Source: Dermanyssus gallinae (lineage: Eukaryota; Arthropoda; Arachnida; Mesostigmata; Dermanyssidae). From it: a DNA stretch of 64,000 bases. Location: NCBI GenBank assembly GCA_003439945.1, contig QVRM01001093.1, positions 124,001 to 188,000 of the forward strand, written 5' to 3'. The notes under the pieces were generated by a model that saw only the letters and a list, made by a program, of their open reading frames with translations, made no database searches and had not been told where the DNA came from. The position numbers were made by a program, and so were the translations under genes. Of this stretch, positions 12,701 through 26,548 are shown piece after piece; the first letter of the stretch is position 1, and every line of letters begins with the position of its first letter.

Positions 12701-15700
12701 CACTTACGGCCCCCTTATCACCCCCCACCTCAGATCATCTATGTCACCACCACCTATGTCGTTTCATTGTCGTTCTCTTGCGCGTACCTCTGGGGCATCG
12801 CTCAACGCCAGTAACAGGTGTATGTGTATCTTTTTCTATCTATCTATCTCTCTCTCTCTCTCTCTCGCTACCTGTCTTTTGTTCTTCTTAGCACCCTAGC
12901 ATCCACTGCCTATTTCATTTGACTCTTTTCATTGCTGCTCTCTCTCTCTCTTTCCCGCTTACTTCCTCTCACTATACGTCTCTCACTTTTGAGCTGCCAG
13001 GCGGTGAGTGAGCGATGGCCATCATGGCGGAGGTAATCATTCCACCCGACAATAGCATTGATCCCCTAGGCAACTGCATTATAATGCAGAATATCTGCCT
13101 CTCCAGAACGAGTGCGCGGGGGAGCGGAGTGGGGTAAAGAAGGCAAAGTCGTGTTACGAACCGTTGATGTTGTCGATGTTCGACGCTACGCTGCCATTCG
13201 GTGACTGGGCGGGGGTAGGGGGCGGGGGGGGGAGGGGGTGCGAGAGAAGGCGAGGCGGCGAGACAACAAGGTTCGGCCAAGTGCATTTGGGTGCTGCCTG
13301 ATGAAATCCTTGACCTCGCGCGTGGTTGCGCTAAGCTGGTGTTGCCAACGCTGGGAAGACGCCCACACGAGAATATAAGCCATAATACCATCGACCACAT
13401 CGATGAGGACGATGCCACCGTACTGCTGCTGCTGCCGAGGGTGATGATGATGATGATGATCACCATGTTGCTGTTCATCTGTGATGACTGGTGTAATGGT
13501 ACCAGTAATGACTGAGTGGGTGGTGGTGGTGGTGGTTGTGGTGGTGCTGGTTATGATAGCGACGACCACGACGACGACCAAGACCACGGTGCGACCCCAT
13601 CAGATGAAATTGAGTCATGACACCTTGAAGGAACGCAGAACGTTCACTACTCGAGCTTAATGAAGTCCTGAAATGCGGTCAACCGCATCATCGTCAGACA
13701 GCTGCAGCACGCTAATCGTCAGAGTGCCGGCAAATCTACCTTCGATATCCATTACGCCCACGCATTTCGATGTCGTTAGGTTCTCCCGTCTTTGCTTCCC
13801 TCGAGCGAGATCTTCGTCTCCCAACTCCAGCGAAGCGAAGTCAATCTCGTAAAGTGGCGCCGAATTCAACGGCGCCCTTTACTAGATAGAGAGAGATAGA
13901 CTAGTCCTGACGACGCGGCGGGGTGAAATGTACGCTTGCTTGTAGCGAGCAACATGATGGTGATGTCTTGTCTACGCGGCAAGACATGCAAACGATATCA
14001 CAACAATGCCATCTATATATATATATATATATGAGCAAAAAGCTACAACAGATACATTTCATCAAAGTAGTGCGTAGCGCAAGCAATAGTTGCCTTCAAT
14101 GCGTCTTGCTTGCGTGCACGATATTCTTGCCCTGAACCGACTTTGTCCGCAGCTAAGCACAAATCGAATAGCACCTGTCAATCTACGGCCACTCACCCAC
14201 CTTCACAATACGCGCAGACGCGCAGCAACCGTTTAACCAGTGCGACCTCGCGGCGCGGGTGGGTGACAGCTTCAAGCAAGAAAGGCGCTCGTTGAAGCAG
14301 ATCCTGGTAATCGCTCATGGTGCGCTGTCGTTTCGTCATTAGTAATAGGAAGGAGTCAGAAGTTGGTCAACAAAATACGCCTGCGTGCACAAGAGACAGA
14401 TCTACCATCTGGCAAGTTTCCAGCAGCTAATATTCTTGTTGTCACCTCAAAATTGATCTACATATAATAACGGTGTGAACGGTAAGCGACCCATACGGAT
14501 ATTAAATTAAACCTATTTGAAAGGATATTTTATTTGTTCCATTTATTCAAAAACCCACAACCACAAAGCGAGGCTGGGCGTTCGCTTGACATGCATAGTG
14601 ATGATGTAGTATACAAAATGCTTTCACTTTGTTATCAAAGTTACCGTCTAGCAACCGTGAAATGGGTAACGATGTTATTATTCTATGCTAGTATATTCCG
14701 CATCCATTTAAGACATTTATCAAGCATGTACCTGTGATTCTAACACCACTGGCTGAAAGGGGCGTCAAATTGTCAGCACCAAACGGTTTGGCGAATCGGG
14801 TCCTTTAAACAATGTCAGCAAAAATTAGCAAGATCTATTCGCTGTCCGAAAGTATAACTACCTGTATGGAATGGCATGTATGCGCCAATATCGTGCAGCG
14901 TGGATAAATATTGCAGCAGCGCAACGAGTACAAAAACCGACTCCCTCACTTTAACCGCTACACACAGAAACACCTTGCTGTAAATCCTTCTATTTTGACG
15001 CATAGCTCCCTTTGGAAGCGCAGTTGGCGGGACCATTAATGTGACGGCAACAGCAACATACCGACATCAACGACAACAACGATAACATCTACTGGTACTA
15101 CCACTACTACTACCTTCAACAATGGAAGACCCCATACTCGACCAACGATGGCGCAGTGGCTGGCCAGCGGGCACTCCAGTTCGCTGCCCCGTTAAACTGT
15201 TCCGATCGCCTGTGCGAACGACGCCTCGGAGAGGATAAGCGCGAGATCTCTCGGACCCGGCCCACAGGCAGACACTTCATTCAGTCTATCATCTAGCGTT
15301 ATAAATTCCGTCTTCAAGAAAAGACTAAGCGTCAAGAATGAGAAAGCGAAGGAGAGAACGGGACAATGAAAGGGGACCGGCTGTTAGCCCCAGTCGCCTG
15401 ATATCGTCATGAGGAATTCGGACCCATACACCCTTCCCCCTGTCCCGGACTGTCGGATAGCACAGCTATTGGATTGCTCATATCACACACTATATACAAC
15501 TTGCGTTCGCTCGCCGCCTCTTTCTCTCGCTCTCTCTTTCTCTCCATATTTCTCCCACGATCATTTTCCCTATTTCCCGTCGTTATCCATAGCCCATAAT
15601 GCTGGCGGCTTGGCTTGGCCACCCCTTCCTTATCATTGTCCGCGCGTGCGTACACAACCCAGCAGTGCCCAGCGTGTTGATATAGTTGGCCATAACGCGC

Positions 15701-17525
15701 CGCGCACATGATCCACCACCAGCACTCACATCCACAACACACACGTTGTGCAGGCGACGACTGACATTTTCGGCGGCGCGCCTGTTAACTGTTGAGAATT
15801 GAGTGACGCAAACGCTAGCTAGTTGAGTGTTGAGGGAGATCAGGGCGCAGACAAAGAAAACGGGGAGTCGGAAGAAGAAACCATCACGAAGCTGATGGCT
15901 TCCAGTGTTCCCCCTCCAGAGGCAGAAGCCGTCAGTCAGAGAGTCCATCACAGTACTCCGCAGGTGGGGAGAAGGGAGGGGGATGGGGGGTGGAGTGCTG
16001 CTCCCAACGCAAGAATGTCTTCGTCCTTGCCTTTAGCCCAAGACTCTCCTTTTCTCTCTCGCTGACTGTCTCTTTGTTTCCTCTGCGATCTTGCCGCCCA
16101 TTGTAGACTTTGCCTGTGTCGGTGAGCGGCTTAGCACAGCCAGCTAGCCAGTCCATTCATTCGACCAATCGTCCGCTCGCTCGCTCAGCCGCCAAACCCG
16201 TGGTACTTTGTTTGATTACTAATAATTCACACATTCGTTTATTAGTACCCAGTTAGGGCTAGGCTGTGGCTGCAGGAAAACTCGGGAATGTCGGGAATGC
16301 GCCTCCGGCGGCGGCGACGGCGGCGTTATGGAAGCAGCCCAGCATGCAGGAGAATTGAGCCTAGGGCAACGACTTTGCCTTAATCGGCGGGAAAAAAGGT
16401 GCACTGATCTTCCTGTTTCTCTCTCTCTCTGCCTCCCTCCCACCCTCGTCCTAGCTCTCAGTCATACTGCCGCCTAGTACCTAACTAGCGACGCTTTTAT
16501 AGTGGACTAGCTCCAGCGACTCCAACTCCACCGCCTCGCCATTATTCGCCAGCACTACTTCCTACGACGCTCTTCGGCCGACAATAGATGGTGATTAGAG
16601 TGATGGTGGTGATGATGGTGGTGGTGTTAGTGGTGATGGTAATGATGGTGATGGTAATGATGATGATGACGGCAATTATTGCACTCAAAACGGTGGCCTG
16701 CAGGTAGAAATCTCGGAACGAGACGCAAGGACTATTTATACATGTTTAGCAGCTACCATTATTGCTTACTGAGCATCACTGTCCAGGCTAGGCTTTTAAG
16801 CTAAGGTTTGCTTTGCAACCGATGCACAGTTGATATAGCACTCAACGCAATGTCTGTTGCTGAACGTGTTATCGCTGCCGCTGCCCCCGAACGCATCAGC
16901 TTGACCTTGACATTTAATTAAGTCGTGGCCGATAAGAATAGGTGCTGCCTAATAACCTTTACTGCAAACCTCACCGAAATTCCAGAGCCAATCAACTTCA
17001 GTCTACAGTAACGAAGAAACAACACACACAGTGAATAGTAAATGTGATAGACTAGCTTACCTCCTCAATGTTGAGCGCAGAATATATTTAATCACCTAGG
17101 CTAATCCTTAATTCAACTAAAGCAACTTCGCCTGAATGGTATTCAGTACAAGTCTGACACAAAATGACACAAAAACGCGACGTATAGAGCAAATCGATCC
17201 GTACCTGAAGAATCTATTTGGCAGAAGAACTACTTGGCCAGCTACCAGAAATTCAGCGGTCCGCTTGCTCTCATATACACTCGGTAGAAAGCGCAGATCC
17301 GACATGCGGGTTCAGGGCAGGATTGACCGTGGGCGATCACTGCTTGCCTCCAGACCCTTAGTTTGATGATTCTTTCTAGGTATAGAAAGGAAAGTATACC
17401 ATTGCCTAAATGATCTGGATCAGCTAGATAGTCTGTATTGTCCGCGCTCGTTGATCCTCACCTCTGGCGGTGAAGTTCCCACCTCGGCATTGACTCGCAC
17501 CATGACCGTAGAGTAGACTTACTTG
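3691..17525. other. No gene seen; CpG- and trinucleotide-rich flank
   Basis: Long stretches of imperfect CAG, CTA, TGT, GAC and TCG repeats (for example 4135-4270, 5398-5470, 5640-5735, 8970-9000, 9405-9530, 13440-13560, 16590-16670), CT-rich runs (11490-11520, 12030-12065, 12845-12870) and quieter AT-richer DNA at 7700-8300 and 9840-11000. No domain, no credible splice chain. An unfound first Vsx exon could lie here. Confidence 0.55.
8682..8748. repeat. 26-bp tandem repeat, about 2.6 units
   Basis: GAGACACACGACGGAGGGAC plus CACCAG, two exact units and a partial third. Confidence 0.9.
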
Positions 17526-17725
17526 TGGCGGCGTGCTCTAGCGGCTAGTGTAGTAACGCTAGTCATGGTTATCATCTATTGGAGCGCTGTCACTGCGATC
17601 GCTGTTGTTGATCGAATTTTCATTCAAGCGATACTTATTAAAAATAGATGATAAACCATCGATCGGTGAGAGTCAGCGACCATGCTGCCACAAGGACTGT
17701 TAGGAAAAGCCTAGATATAGCCTCA
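17526..17725 (+). repeat. Dispersed repeat family 3, copy A
   Basis: Shares with 40330-40520 the blocks GTCATGGTTATCATC, GTTGTTGATCGAATTTTC, a [16 protein letters not shown] block and the end GCTGCCACAAGGACTGTTAG. It may be a third SINE: an A-box-like TGCTCTAGCGGCTAG lies at its start. Confidence 0.6.
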
Positions 17726-19138
17726 ACAGTACCGCCGCTCGTGCTATCGGTGCTCTCTACGCGGCCCTGATATAAAAGGGCGACATCAGCGTTTAGTATA
17801 CATGTCAAGCGAATAATAATAGATCTCTACCTTTTTTTGCGGTAGCGCTACCATAATCCAGTGGCACGGCCTAATCGCCACAATAGCTGGGACAGTTCCT
17901 GCAACCGACGTCCCTTTCGACATCATCGTTGCCAACATTTCAATTTAACAAGTAATTTAAACGATCGGAGGAATCCGCTCGCGAAGGCAGGATCTCTGAC
18001 TCAAAGTGAAAAGCAGAAAACGAAGAATATATGAGGAAGGATGGGCTACGCGTTAGATAGATTATTTTGCACCTGCACGTCACCTGTTCGTCTTTCTTTG
18101 TCTCGACGTAAATTTAAATTAACCCTCCACGCCAGAGCTAATCGGCTTTGCCGCGTGTACTCGGCTTGCGTTGAATCCGCGCGCGCTGAATATGCTGCCA
18201 CCCTATTCGTTCATATTATGGCCGCGCAATAGCAACCCTTTGGCCGCCCCTGTCAATCCGTCCAATTCAGTTATTGTTGGGGTGTACTCGCGCTAAACCC
18301 CTGAACAATTTGGAAAACGATATATATATATATATATAAAGCGGGAGAGAGGCAGAGTGAAATAACAGAAGCGTGGAAGAGGTTGAAGTGTCTTGCGTTT
18401 AATGCCGTCGGAGGGAAGGAGCCTGGTAATATGCGAGAGGGCTCGCGGCACTAAATAATACAGTGGTAAGACCATAGCAGGCAGAGTCAGTCTGTCTATC
18501 TGTATGGCTATCTAGTCAGTCCTCTAAGAGCGAGCTCGAACTGGCAGCCCGCTTGGCGGTTGTAGTGAATAGAGAGAAACAACAATCTTGGGCGCGGGCG
18601 ACAGATCACCGGCCGCGCGTTTACTGAAGACAACGGTTCAGCACAAAAGCCAGTAGGGGCGGGTGAATGACTAGCCGATCCAAGAGATCTGGCGAGAGAG
18701 AGAGAGAGAAGGATGAAGAGAAAACGTGGGCAATTTTAACCGACTCGCCGCCATGTATAAAGGCACAGTGCTATTCCGGCCACAAAATATCGGCCACGAT
18801 TTAGTCTCGTCACGGCTGCGGATGCTTATTGAGTTCCGATGCGAGCGGTGATCGGCGAATAGCTTTCATATCTATGGGCTAACATTCCACTCTGATGAGG
18901 GACGAGAATAATAGAGCGTAAGTCTCTTTAACACACATATATAGGCACACACACACACACATTGAGCACCGTAAAAACATATCCTACACTAATACTGCAT
19001 AGCAATGCATGCGCAGCCGCGAAATATCAATTAGAAACCGTAGAGATGGTAATAATGCGCACTACACAGTGACAACAGTGAGAGCAGCAACAGCCAACAA
19101 TAATAGCATTATTTACAACAATAAACGCAACGATAAAA

Positions 19139-19179
<41 letters not shown>

Positions 19180-19186
<7 letters not shown>

Positions 19187-19375
19187 TTTTTAATATTTTA
19201 TGTGAAGCTAATTTTCGTTTTTTCGTGTCATGGCTAATTTTTAATCCACTCCGACATTTACCTTGTCTAAATTGGAAACCATGCAAACCAATTTAAGAGT
19301 GGCCGGTCTGGGTCTCGAACCCAGTCCTCCCGAATGCCAGGCAAAGGCTTTGCCACTAGGCCATCTTGCTCGGTT
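19180..19375 (-). mobile_element. tRNA-derived SINE, family 2, with poly(A) tail
   Basis: The minus strand starts with GAGCAAGATGGCCTAGTGGC (A box TGGCCTAGTGG), has a 5-bp T arm CTGGG-TTCGAGA-CCCAG at 19308-19324 (B box), then about 115 bp of body and an A-run ending against (TA)n. The middle resembles tRNA-Gly (CCTGGCATTCGGGAGG). Acceptor arms do not pair, so it is not a working tRNA gene. Confidence 0.65.
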
Positions 19376-21770
19376 GTATATCAACAACAACAAACAACAA
19401 ACAAGTATCAACAACGACATCAAAGAGTCAAAAGGGGTACAGCTGCTGTTGTTGTAGCATCATCATCACTATCATAATCACCATCATCACCCCCAGCAAC
19501 AGTAATAAACAAGCATAACTGATGTCGCTCATCGTATGTTTGCTGATTGGCTTTCATTAAGAGAGGAAACCTTAATAATATTTTCGAGAACATTACATTT
19601 TTTGCAGCTCATCTCACAATACGATTGTTGTTGTAGAGTGTTGGCCTCATTACGACTGGAATTCTGCACTTGTCGTCGAGCTTGCTTTTATTGGACGCCC
19701 TCGTCCAACGCTCGCTCCATCGTTGTCGTCACGGTGGCCATTCGACGCCGAAAATCAAGATTGATTAATCTTGATAATCACCGGCTAATAAATGTGTGAC
19801 AACAACAACAACAACAATAATTATTCGCAACCGACTCAGCAAAACGAGCAAGCAGAGTTCAGAGATCATCTGTGTTCCAAAAGGGGCGCAAAGCCCTGTT
19901 GAGAAGACGAGGAGATACTAAGCCAGCGGCTACCTTAAATGCCCCTGTGCGCAAGTGCTTTTGGGCAAATGTATCCATGTATTAATGTATGATGAATGAG
20001 CGCGTATTTGTGTACCACGACAAAACCGCAATGAGCCAAACAGGCGGCCGATCGACCAGTGCGCCTACTTACGACGGTTGTCTCAAACATTTGAGGGGAA
20101 TGTCGTCGGCCGTTTCAACGCATGATGATGTTCGTCTGATCGCAGCGATGACGGTTTTAGGACCGCTATCTTATAAGAGTTCAGGCGGCAACCCCCCTCC
20201 TCCGGTTAATGTCGTTTCTGAACGCTAAAGCAAACAACGGAGTAGAAACCTCATCGTCTTCGCCCCATTCGTCGTTTTCTTTCTCCTACTATTAAAGCCA
20301 TGATGATGATGATGATGATGATAATAAAGTTGCCGACGTTAGACGACAACAACTGCATTATGATGCGCTGTAGCGATGGGGACTGCTCACACTCTATAAT
20401 ACACATATATGCAGATGTGGAAATGTGTTTATTTTCTTTATTCTGTTATGCCTAACGCGGAAAGTGGGCAAATGGATAGTAGCCGCTCAAGTCAAAAAGT
20501 GCCTTTTGGCTGCGATGGTCAAGCAACACGCCTATAGTTTAGCCAAGTAGTTCAAGCACCACCACTGCCGTCATTTCTCACCGTTGTCACGAAAGGCATG
20601 GCATCATCTTCTTCTAACATTTGACGGGCTAGTCTTAGGACTGAACAAAGGGAAAAAAATAGGACGTTGTTGTCGGCTCTCAAGGCCCTTTAAGTCTTCA
20701 TTGCGTCCGTCAAGTCAGCGCGTATCTGTCTGATGCCAAGGTGCAGTGTAGCGTCCCCGTAGCGTTCTATGATCGTTTGTATGTCTGTTTATCTGTCGAT
20801 ACATGACAGAAGTTTAGCACTGGAAACAGTGCCGGCGGTGGCCGTGGTGGTGGTGGTAGTAGTAGTAGAAATAGTAGTGGTTGTGCATTAGCACACCGCT
20901 GCTGTCCACTGCCGTTGCCGGAGCAAATTCGCGCCCAAGCAGTGAGTGCAACGTGGTTGGTGCCAAACGCTACCGCCGTTGAGGAGGCGGCGTACGGCCG
21001 ATGGCTAAACGTCCTGATGGTGATGGCGACGACGATGATGATATATCGTGTATCTCCCTTGTCACCCTCGGTGATTCTTGCCCCGTCTCCTCTCTACCAT
21101 TCTTCCCCCTCCCTTCTCTCACTCGCGCAGTATCTTTCTTTCAGAGGCGCGCTTTTTCGCACTCTCTTCCATTCCATGTCTCTGTCTATCTCTGTCTGTG
21201 TGTGTCGTTCTCCACCGACTGCGAGACGACCGAGAACCGAAATAGTGATAAAGTGGAGGGGCTGCCCGTGGGCGCAAGAGGTTGAGCCCCTTGCGTGGGC
21301 GCCTCGTCCTTCAGCGCTCCTCCCCCCCCCCCTTCCCAGAACCCCTCTCGCGTCGCCCGCATCCTCCGGCCAGCAGAGGCTGGTGCTGCCGTTGGGCAAG
21401 ACGATGTCGCCAGAGGACAAGAACAGGAGAAGGAGGAAGAGGAGGAGAATGCTTTGCGTACATCAATCTCGTCGTACAGTAGTTAATGTTTGCGGGTTGA
21501 CGGCCGGCCATTGGCCAATGGATAATGATATCTCGAAAATCAAATTACGCCGCCGCCGCCGCCTGCCACCGCCATCGCTTCCCGCTGCTTGTTCTCTCGG
21601 TCACTGGCTGCTAATGCTGGCCGTTCGCCCGCTCGTCCGTTCGTCCGCTGGTCGCTTTCGTCGTCGCTCGATCTATCGTCGTTGTTGTTCTTTCGGTGTT
21701 CGTTCGACCAGCGCCATCCGCAAGCAGGCCAGCATTGATTGTCGTCGGTGACAATTCGTTCTGACAGCAG

Positions 21771-21807
<37 letters not shown>

Positions 21808-22970
21808 TATGGGGGGCAGCGGGGGTGCGTGTCTACATATAGCTAACACACTTCAAGTGAAGTCGACGGTCAAGACTCAGGACGCACATCAGCATGCGAT
21901 GCGACGACGGCCAGCATTACTGATCACATAGCCAGCCACCCAGCCAGCCAGCCAGCCTCGTCATCGCCGAGGACGCCATCATTCGAATCATCATCATTAT
22001 CATCATCACCAATATGATCACCATCATCATCAGCAGCAGCAGCAGTAGCAGCAGTAGAAGGCAGAAGAGGATGAGCGTTAGCCACAGCCATAGGAATGAC
22101 CGTGGGCTGTCGCATTGATGTCTGGTGTGTGGCTTCGTATAGCCTCACCATGACCCCCCCACCCAAGGCTGCTACTACTATTACGACGACGAGTACTACT
22201 ACTACTACTACTACTACCGACACTACTAAGGCTACTTCACATGTCTTCACTCACACTCAGACACACAAAGACACAACAATGCGAGCGGCGGCAGCAGCAG
22301 CAGCAGCAGCACCCACTTCACCCGCCGCGAAGTCACCACCACCACCACCCCCAACACCATCGTCGTTGTCGTCGTCGTCGTCATTGAGGTCGTCATCGCC
22401 GTCAGATCCAATTGGCAAAATCGGCCCGGCCCGGCCCGGCCCAGCCCAGATCTGACCAATTCGACTATGATGAACAAAGCTGTCGTTGGCTGCTCCCACT
22501 GATGCTGCTGCTGCAGCTAGTGCTGTTTCCAAATCAGACTCTCACAGCTATCGCCACACCCTTCGGGTCAATGATATATCAAGATAGATATACAGTTAGA
22601 TAGATGGGTAGATAGGATAGATACTGACATACGGTGTACTTCTGACCAAAAACGTACATTTGTACCGTTCAAATAATGAGACAATGAGGTACTTACAGCT
22701 TTATATTTGGCTGTAATTATGCGTGTATATACGCGCATTAGACACACGAGCGTCGATTACTCGTCGAGCATCGTTAAGATGGACTACGTCACAAACGTGG
22801 TTCTGTTTTAGTGAGGGTATGTAAGCATATATGCTCGAAAGGTTTACCATTAATATATATATTTATATATATATGTTCATCTTAACAAGGCTTTACCGAA
22901 CGGCATGCGACGAACAGGTTGAGAAAAACTTTTCAAGCGCATCTTACGTTCTCTCTCTGTCTCTCTATAA

Positions 22971-22974
<4 letters not shown>

Positions 22975-23034
<60 letters not shown>
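22975..23034. repeat. (TA)n tract
   Basis: About 60 bp of pure AT dinucleotide following a CTCT run. Confidence 0.97.
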
Positions 23035-23038
<4 letters not shown>

Positions 23039-23174
23039 TTATAAGCTTATTTTCCGTATAATACATATATATATATATATATATATTTCAATCCATGTGG
23101 TACCTATTTTCCGGGCTAAATAGCACTCGAACGCCAAAAGATGGCACGCGTCTTAGCGGAATATAAATGCTTAG

Positions 23175-23175
<1 letters not shown>

Positions 23176-23241
<66 letters not shown>

Positions 23242-23246
23242 TATAA
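23176..23246. repeat. (TA)n tract upstream of Vsx exon A
   Basis: About 70 bp, one GTAT interruption. Further (TA)n lies at 22975-23034 and 23064-23088, so three tracts sit within 600 bp of the first exon found. Confidence 0.97.
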
Positions 23247-23550
23247 ATATCATGTTGCCGCTGTTTTTGTCACTATTATTTTCATCATGTGCAATTGTGA
23301 TCGGCATAATCTACAAGGTGGTACCTACAACGGGTACTTCACCAACATCTAAAAGCCACTTAATCGTCTCACTGGTAGAGGCGACGTTTCTCCTTAGAAC
23401 TTGCTATTGTTAGTTCTGGCACACTAGCAGAATTCATTCAAGCATAGTGATGACGAGAACGCGTGAGAGTGGAGCACGGTAATGATTGTATGAGTGGACT
23501 AACCGATTGGCCTATTGGTCCTGTGCTGGCTGTTCTGGGATTTGTTTCAG

Positions 23551-23734
23551 TGGACGCGCCAAACCTGTCGACGTGTTCATCAATGACTTTCGACGATGAT
23601 TCGTCCTCGCTTAATCTCCACCACCATGGCGGAGATGCGACAAGCGGCGGAACAAGCAACATCAACATCAACAACAACAACAACAATAATAACAATAACA
23701 ACAACAAAAAGCAGAAAAAGAAGAGAAGACATCG
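23551..23734 (+). CDS. Vsx: Vsx exon A: linker and start of homeodomain
   Basis: The exon runs from the acceptor ending TTTGTTTCAG (23541-23550) to the donor CG|GTGAGT. It encodes an acidic/serine linker (DDDSSS), LHHHGGD, an Asn run of about a dozen residues made mostly by AAC/AAT codons, and the basic block KKQKKKRRH plus two bases of homeodomain Arg5. It enters in phase 1, so an upstream coding exon is needed. Alternatively there is no acceptor and translation begins at ATG 23490, in frame after a TGA at 23451; I prefer the acceptor model because Vsx proteins normally have an octapeptide-bearing N-terminal exon. Confidence 0.8.
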
Positions 23735-24008
23735 GTGAGTACTCACTCCATCGGTCGGCCTCTCCGAAAAACTCGCTAACCGGAAAAATCGCCAGGTGCT
23801 TGAAGTTGAAATTAACGTAGCTACGTAACTAACTCAATGTTTACGCATCCCAGGATATATGTAGGGTCTGGCTGGCGTATTGTATGTAGCATTTAACCAA
23901 GCACCTAACCAATTGAATAGGGCAGCGGAAATGTCCTGTTAAAAGTGACAGTGAACTTACTAAGATTTGTTATATCGAGGTGGCTGACCGGACGTAACTT
24001 ACAAAATG

Positions 24009-24077
<69 letters not shown>

Positions 24078-25183
24078 TAATTTATATAATTTTGACCAAT
24101 GGCTATTCTTTACAGAACGATATTCACTAGTTACCAGTTGGAAGAGCTCGAGAAGGCATTTAAGGACGCACACTACCCGGACGTTTACGCAAGAGAAATG
24201 CTCTCGTTAAAGACCGACCTACCAGAGGATCGCATTCAGGTAACTAGACATATATATATATAAATATGTATAAGATATTGAGCAGCCTCTCAAATCTTGG
24301 CTGCTCGATGTTGTCAGTATACCACCGCGAACATCAACACAAAAAGACCGGACACAAGTGGACAAAAATGACACAAACGAAATCTGCCACTTCACCGACG
24401 GTCAGCCTGGTGGCCATCGCCGCTAGCGAACCTTCTACAAGAAGAAGAAGACGAAGAAGAAGAAGAAGAAAAAGACGAAAACGAAGAAAGTAAATCCGAC
24501 AGTCAAAACCGCACTTCACCAACAATAAGCAAGCAGACAAACAAACGAACAAACAAATAGGGAAAACGACAACAGGGCAGTGAGCAGTGAAGGCGGCCAC
24601 TCGCTGAGACACGAGAGCAGCGCCTCACATACGCAATTGTGTCTGAATTTCGCATTTGGGTGATAAATTCGCGTACGTTTACTGCGCGGCGCCCGCCCTC
24701 CCTCCACCGGCCTCACCGAAGTGGACGCAAGTCAACAGAGATGGCAAGCCCTTTTTGTCTGCGTTTTGTTTTTCGTTTTGGTTGTGATGTTTTTTCGTCT
24801 TCTTCCTGTTCTGAATGAAAGTTGACCGACCGACCGTGCACCAGCGACGCGTAACTCGCGACAAACACGAGGCTGACTGAATTTGAGCCGCTCGGTAGAA
24901 CACACCAGCCTGCGCCATAACGAAGCGCAGAGACCCACGGCTTTACTGCGGGCCCCGTCAATCTCAATCCCGCATGCACGCGCTCAAACACGAGCCACCA
25001 GCCGCAGCAGCAGCAGCGGCAGCAGCAGCAGCAGCAGCAGACGCAATTAGATTTGTACTGACTTATTTGTGTGTGTTCTATCTATTTCTCCCTTCTCCCT
25101 TCGCTTCCTTTCCCGCTCCATATGCGTATGTGTGGGTGTATATAAAGTGTACACAAATGCATACGTACTCGTTTATATCCACG

Positions 25184-25218
<35 letters not shown>

Positions 25219-26513
25219 TTTTTTCCTACTTTCTCCTCTGCTGTGATGCGTCGGGTGGGCGATGACCACTGAATAGGAAAACGACACTTGAGGCAAATAA
25301 ACGAACACGACACGCGGTCTGCGGTCAGCGCTGGCTGACTGGACTGATTACTCGTGATAAATGAGTATTTATACATATATCTGTATTTATATGAGCTTGC
25401 ACAATATGTATGACGGGATCTTTTGGGAAGTCCTAGGAAATCGATGTTCAAGCAGATAATACCGTACCGGGAGGCTATCGTCATAGACATAATATAACCC
25501 CGACTTCCCGAGGCCGGCAACTATCGTTCAACTGTGTCCGGCTGCTCTGCTAAGTCTGCAGCGTGCGTTGTTAACTACTACAGGTAATTGTTATGCTCTC
25601 CACTCGCAAGTCACCTCGGGTTTTACTAGGTACGCTATAAATAGTTCCGTCAGCAGCAGCTTTTGCGATTCACCGACTTTCACTGACGATGACGACAGTC
25701 CCAGATTGGGGAGAAAGCGAGCCTTTTCCTCCTTAGTCGTCTGGGACATCCCAAATTGAGGGCGCCCACTACAGCAGAGGAATCATCGTTAGTAGTTTTA
25801 TTATTCCTTCTGTTACTGCAACGATTACTGTGACGTTCATCATGTGGATTACTTGATCCAACCATAGCAATGTCAACGACACAAGGACGTTGAGGTGAGG
25901 TGTTAAACGTTTTCGGGTTGACCCTCAGCCAACATGTAACGTCCACCGGACTGCTTTGGCATTGCTTCGCATTGCGAGACGGACCCCATCAATACAAATA
26001 TGCAACGGTGGAGCTCGAGTCCGCCTACCTATGTCTCTCCTCCGGTCGCGAGGCGCACGCAGATGCACCCACCACGTCACCGGGCTCGAGGTGAGGTGTT
26101 ACCGATGAAGTTGTTGCCCGTTCTGCTCTCATTCGACCACTGTGCTGAGCGGTCCACATTGATATCCTAGCAAACGTTACCATCTCACGGCCAGACCATC
26201 AAACATCAAACTACTTCGTGGACGTCGTCGTTCTCGTGAGTTGGTCCTAGCCTTCAACTTCGACTGTCACTTCTGTCACGCGCTCGAGATGCCGCTGACG
26301 TTGTCCTGTCACTGCTGAAGCTGCTAGCTGCCGCTGATCGTGTTATGTCGCTGTTTCGATCTCTTCCTCTTCCCTTTTCTTTGTTGTCTTTGCCTCATTA
26401 GCCGCTCAGTGCAAGCCAAGCCGAGTGATAGCGCCTCGAGGGCGGCACGCAAGTGAGCCCCTCGTTAATTGCAATACTATTAGGCCGTGTTTTTATTAAT
26501 ATGAATATATACA

Positions 26514-26548
<35 letters not shown>

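Larger units (their letters stand above)
17726..23550. other. Upstream of Vsx exon A; no exon recognised
   Basis: Contains one SINE (19180-19375), GAT/CAT runs (20300-20325, 21985-22035), CTA/CAG/CAC-rich sequence (22165-22385), (TA)n tracts, and a 278-residue frame at 20915-21751 of skewed composition. I looked for a Vsx octapeptide-like exon and did not find one. Confidence 0.5.

Noticed and set aside
13657..13869. 70-residue minus-strand frame (YEIDFASLELGDEDLARG)
   Set aside because: Balanced composition caught my eye, but there is no family match and no linked exons.
19297..19372. Functional tRNA gene
   Set aside because: Good T arm and A/B boxes, but acceptor arms do not pair and the unit has a SINE body and A-tail.
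20915..21751. 278-residue open frame upstream of Vsx
   Set aside because: Skewed Ser/Pro/Arg composition with CT-rich and GAC-rich sequence, other long frames over the same bases, and no domain. Likely chance in GC-rich DNA.
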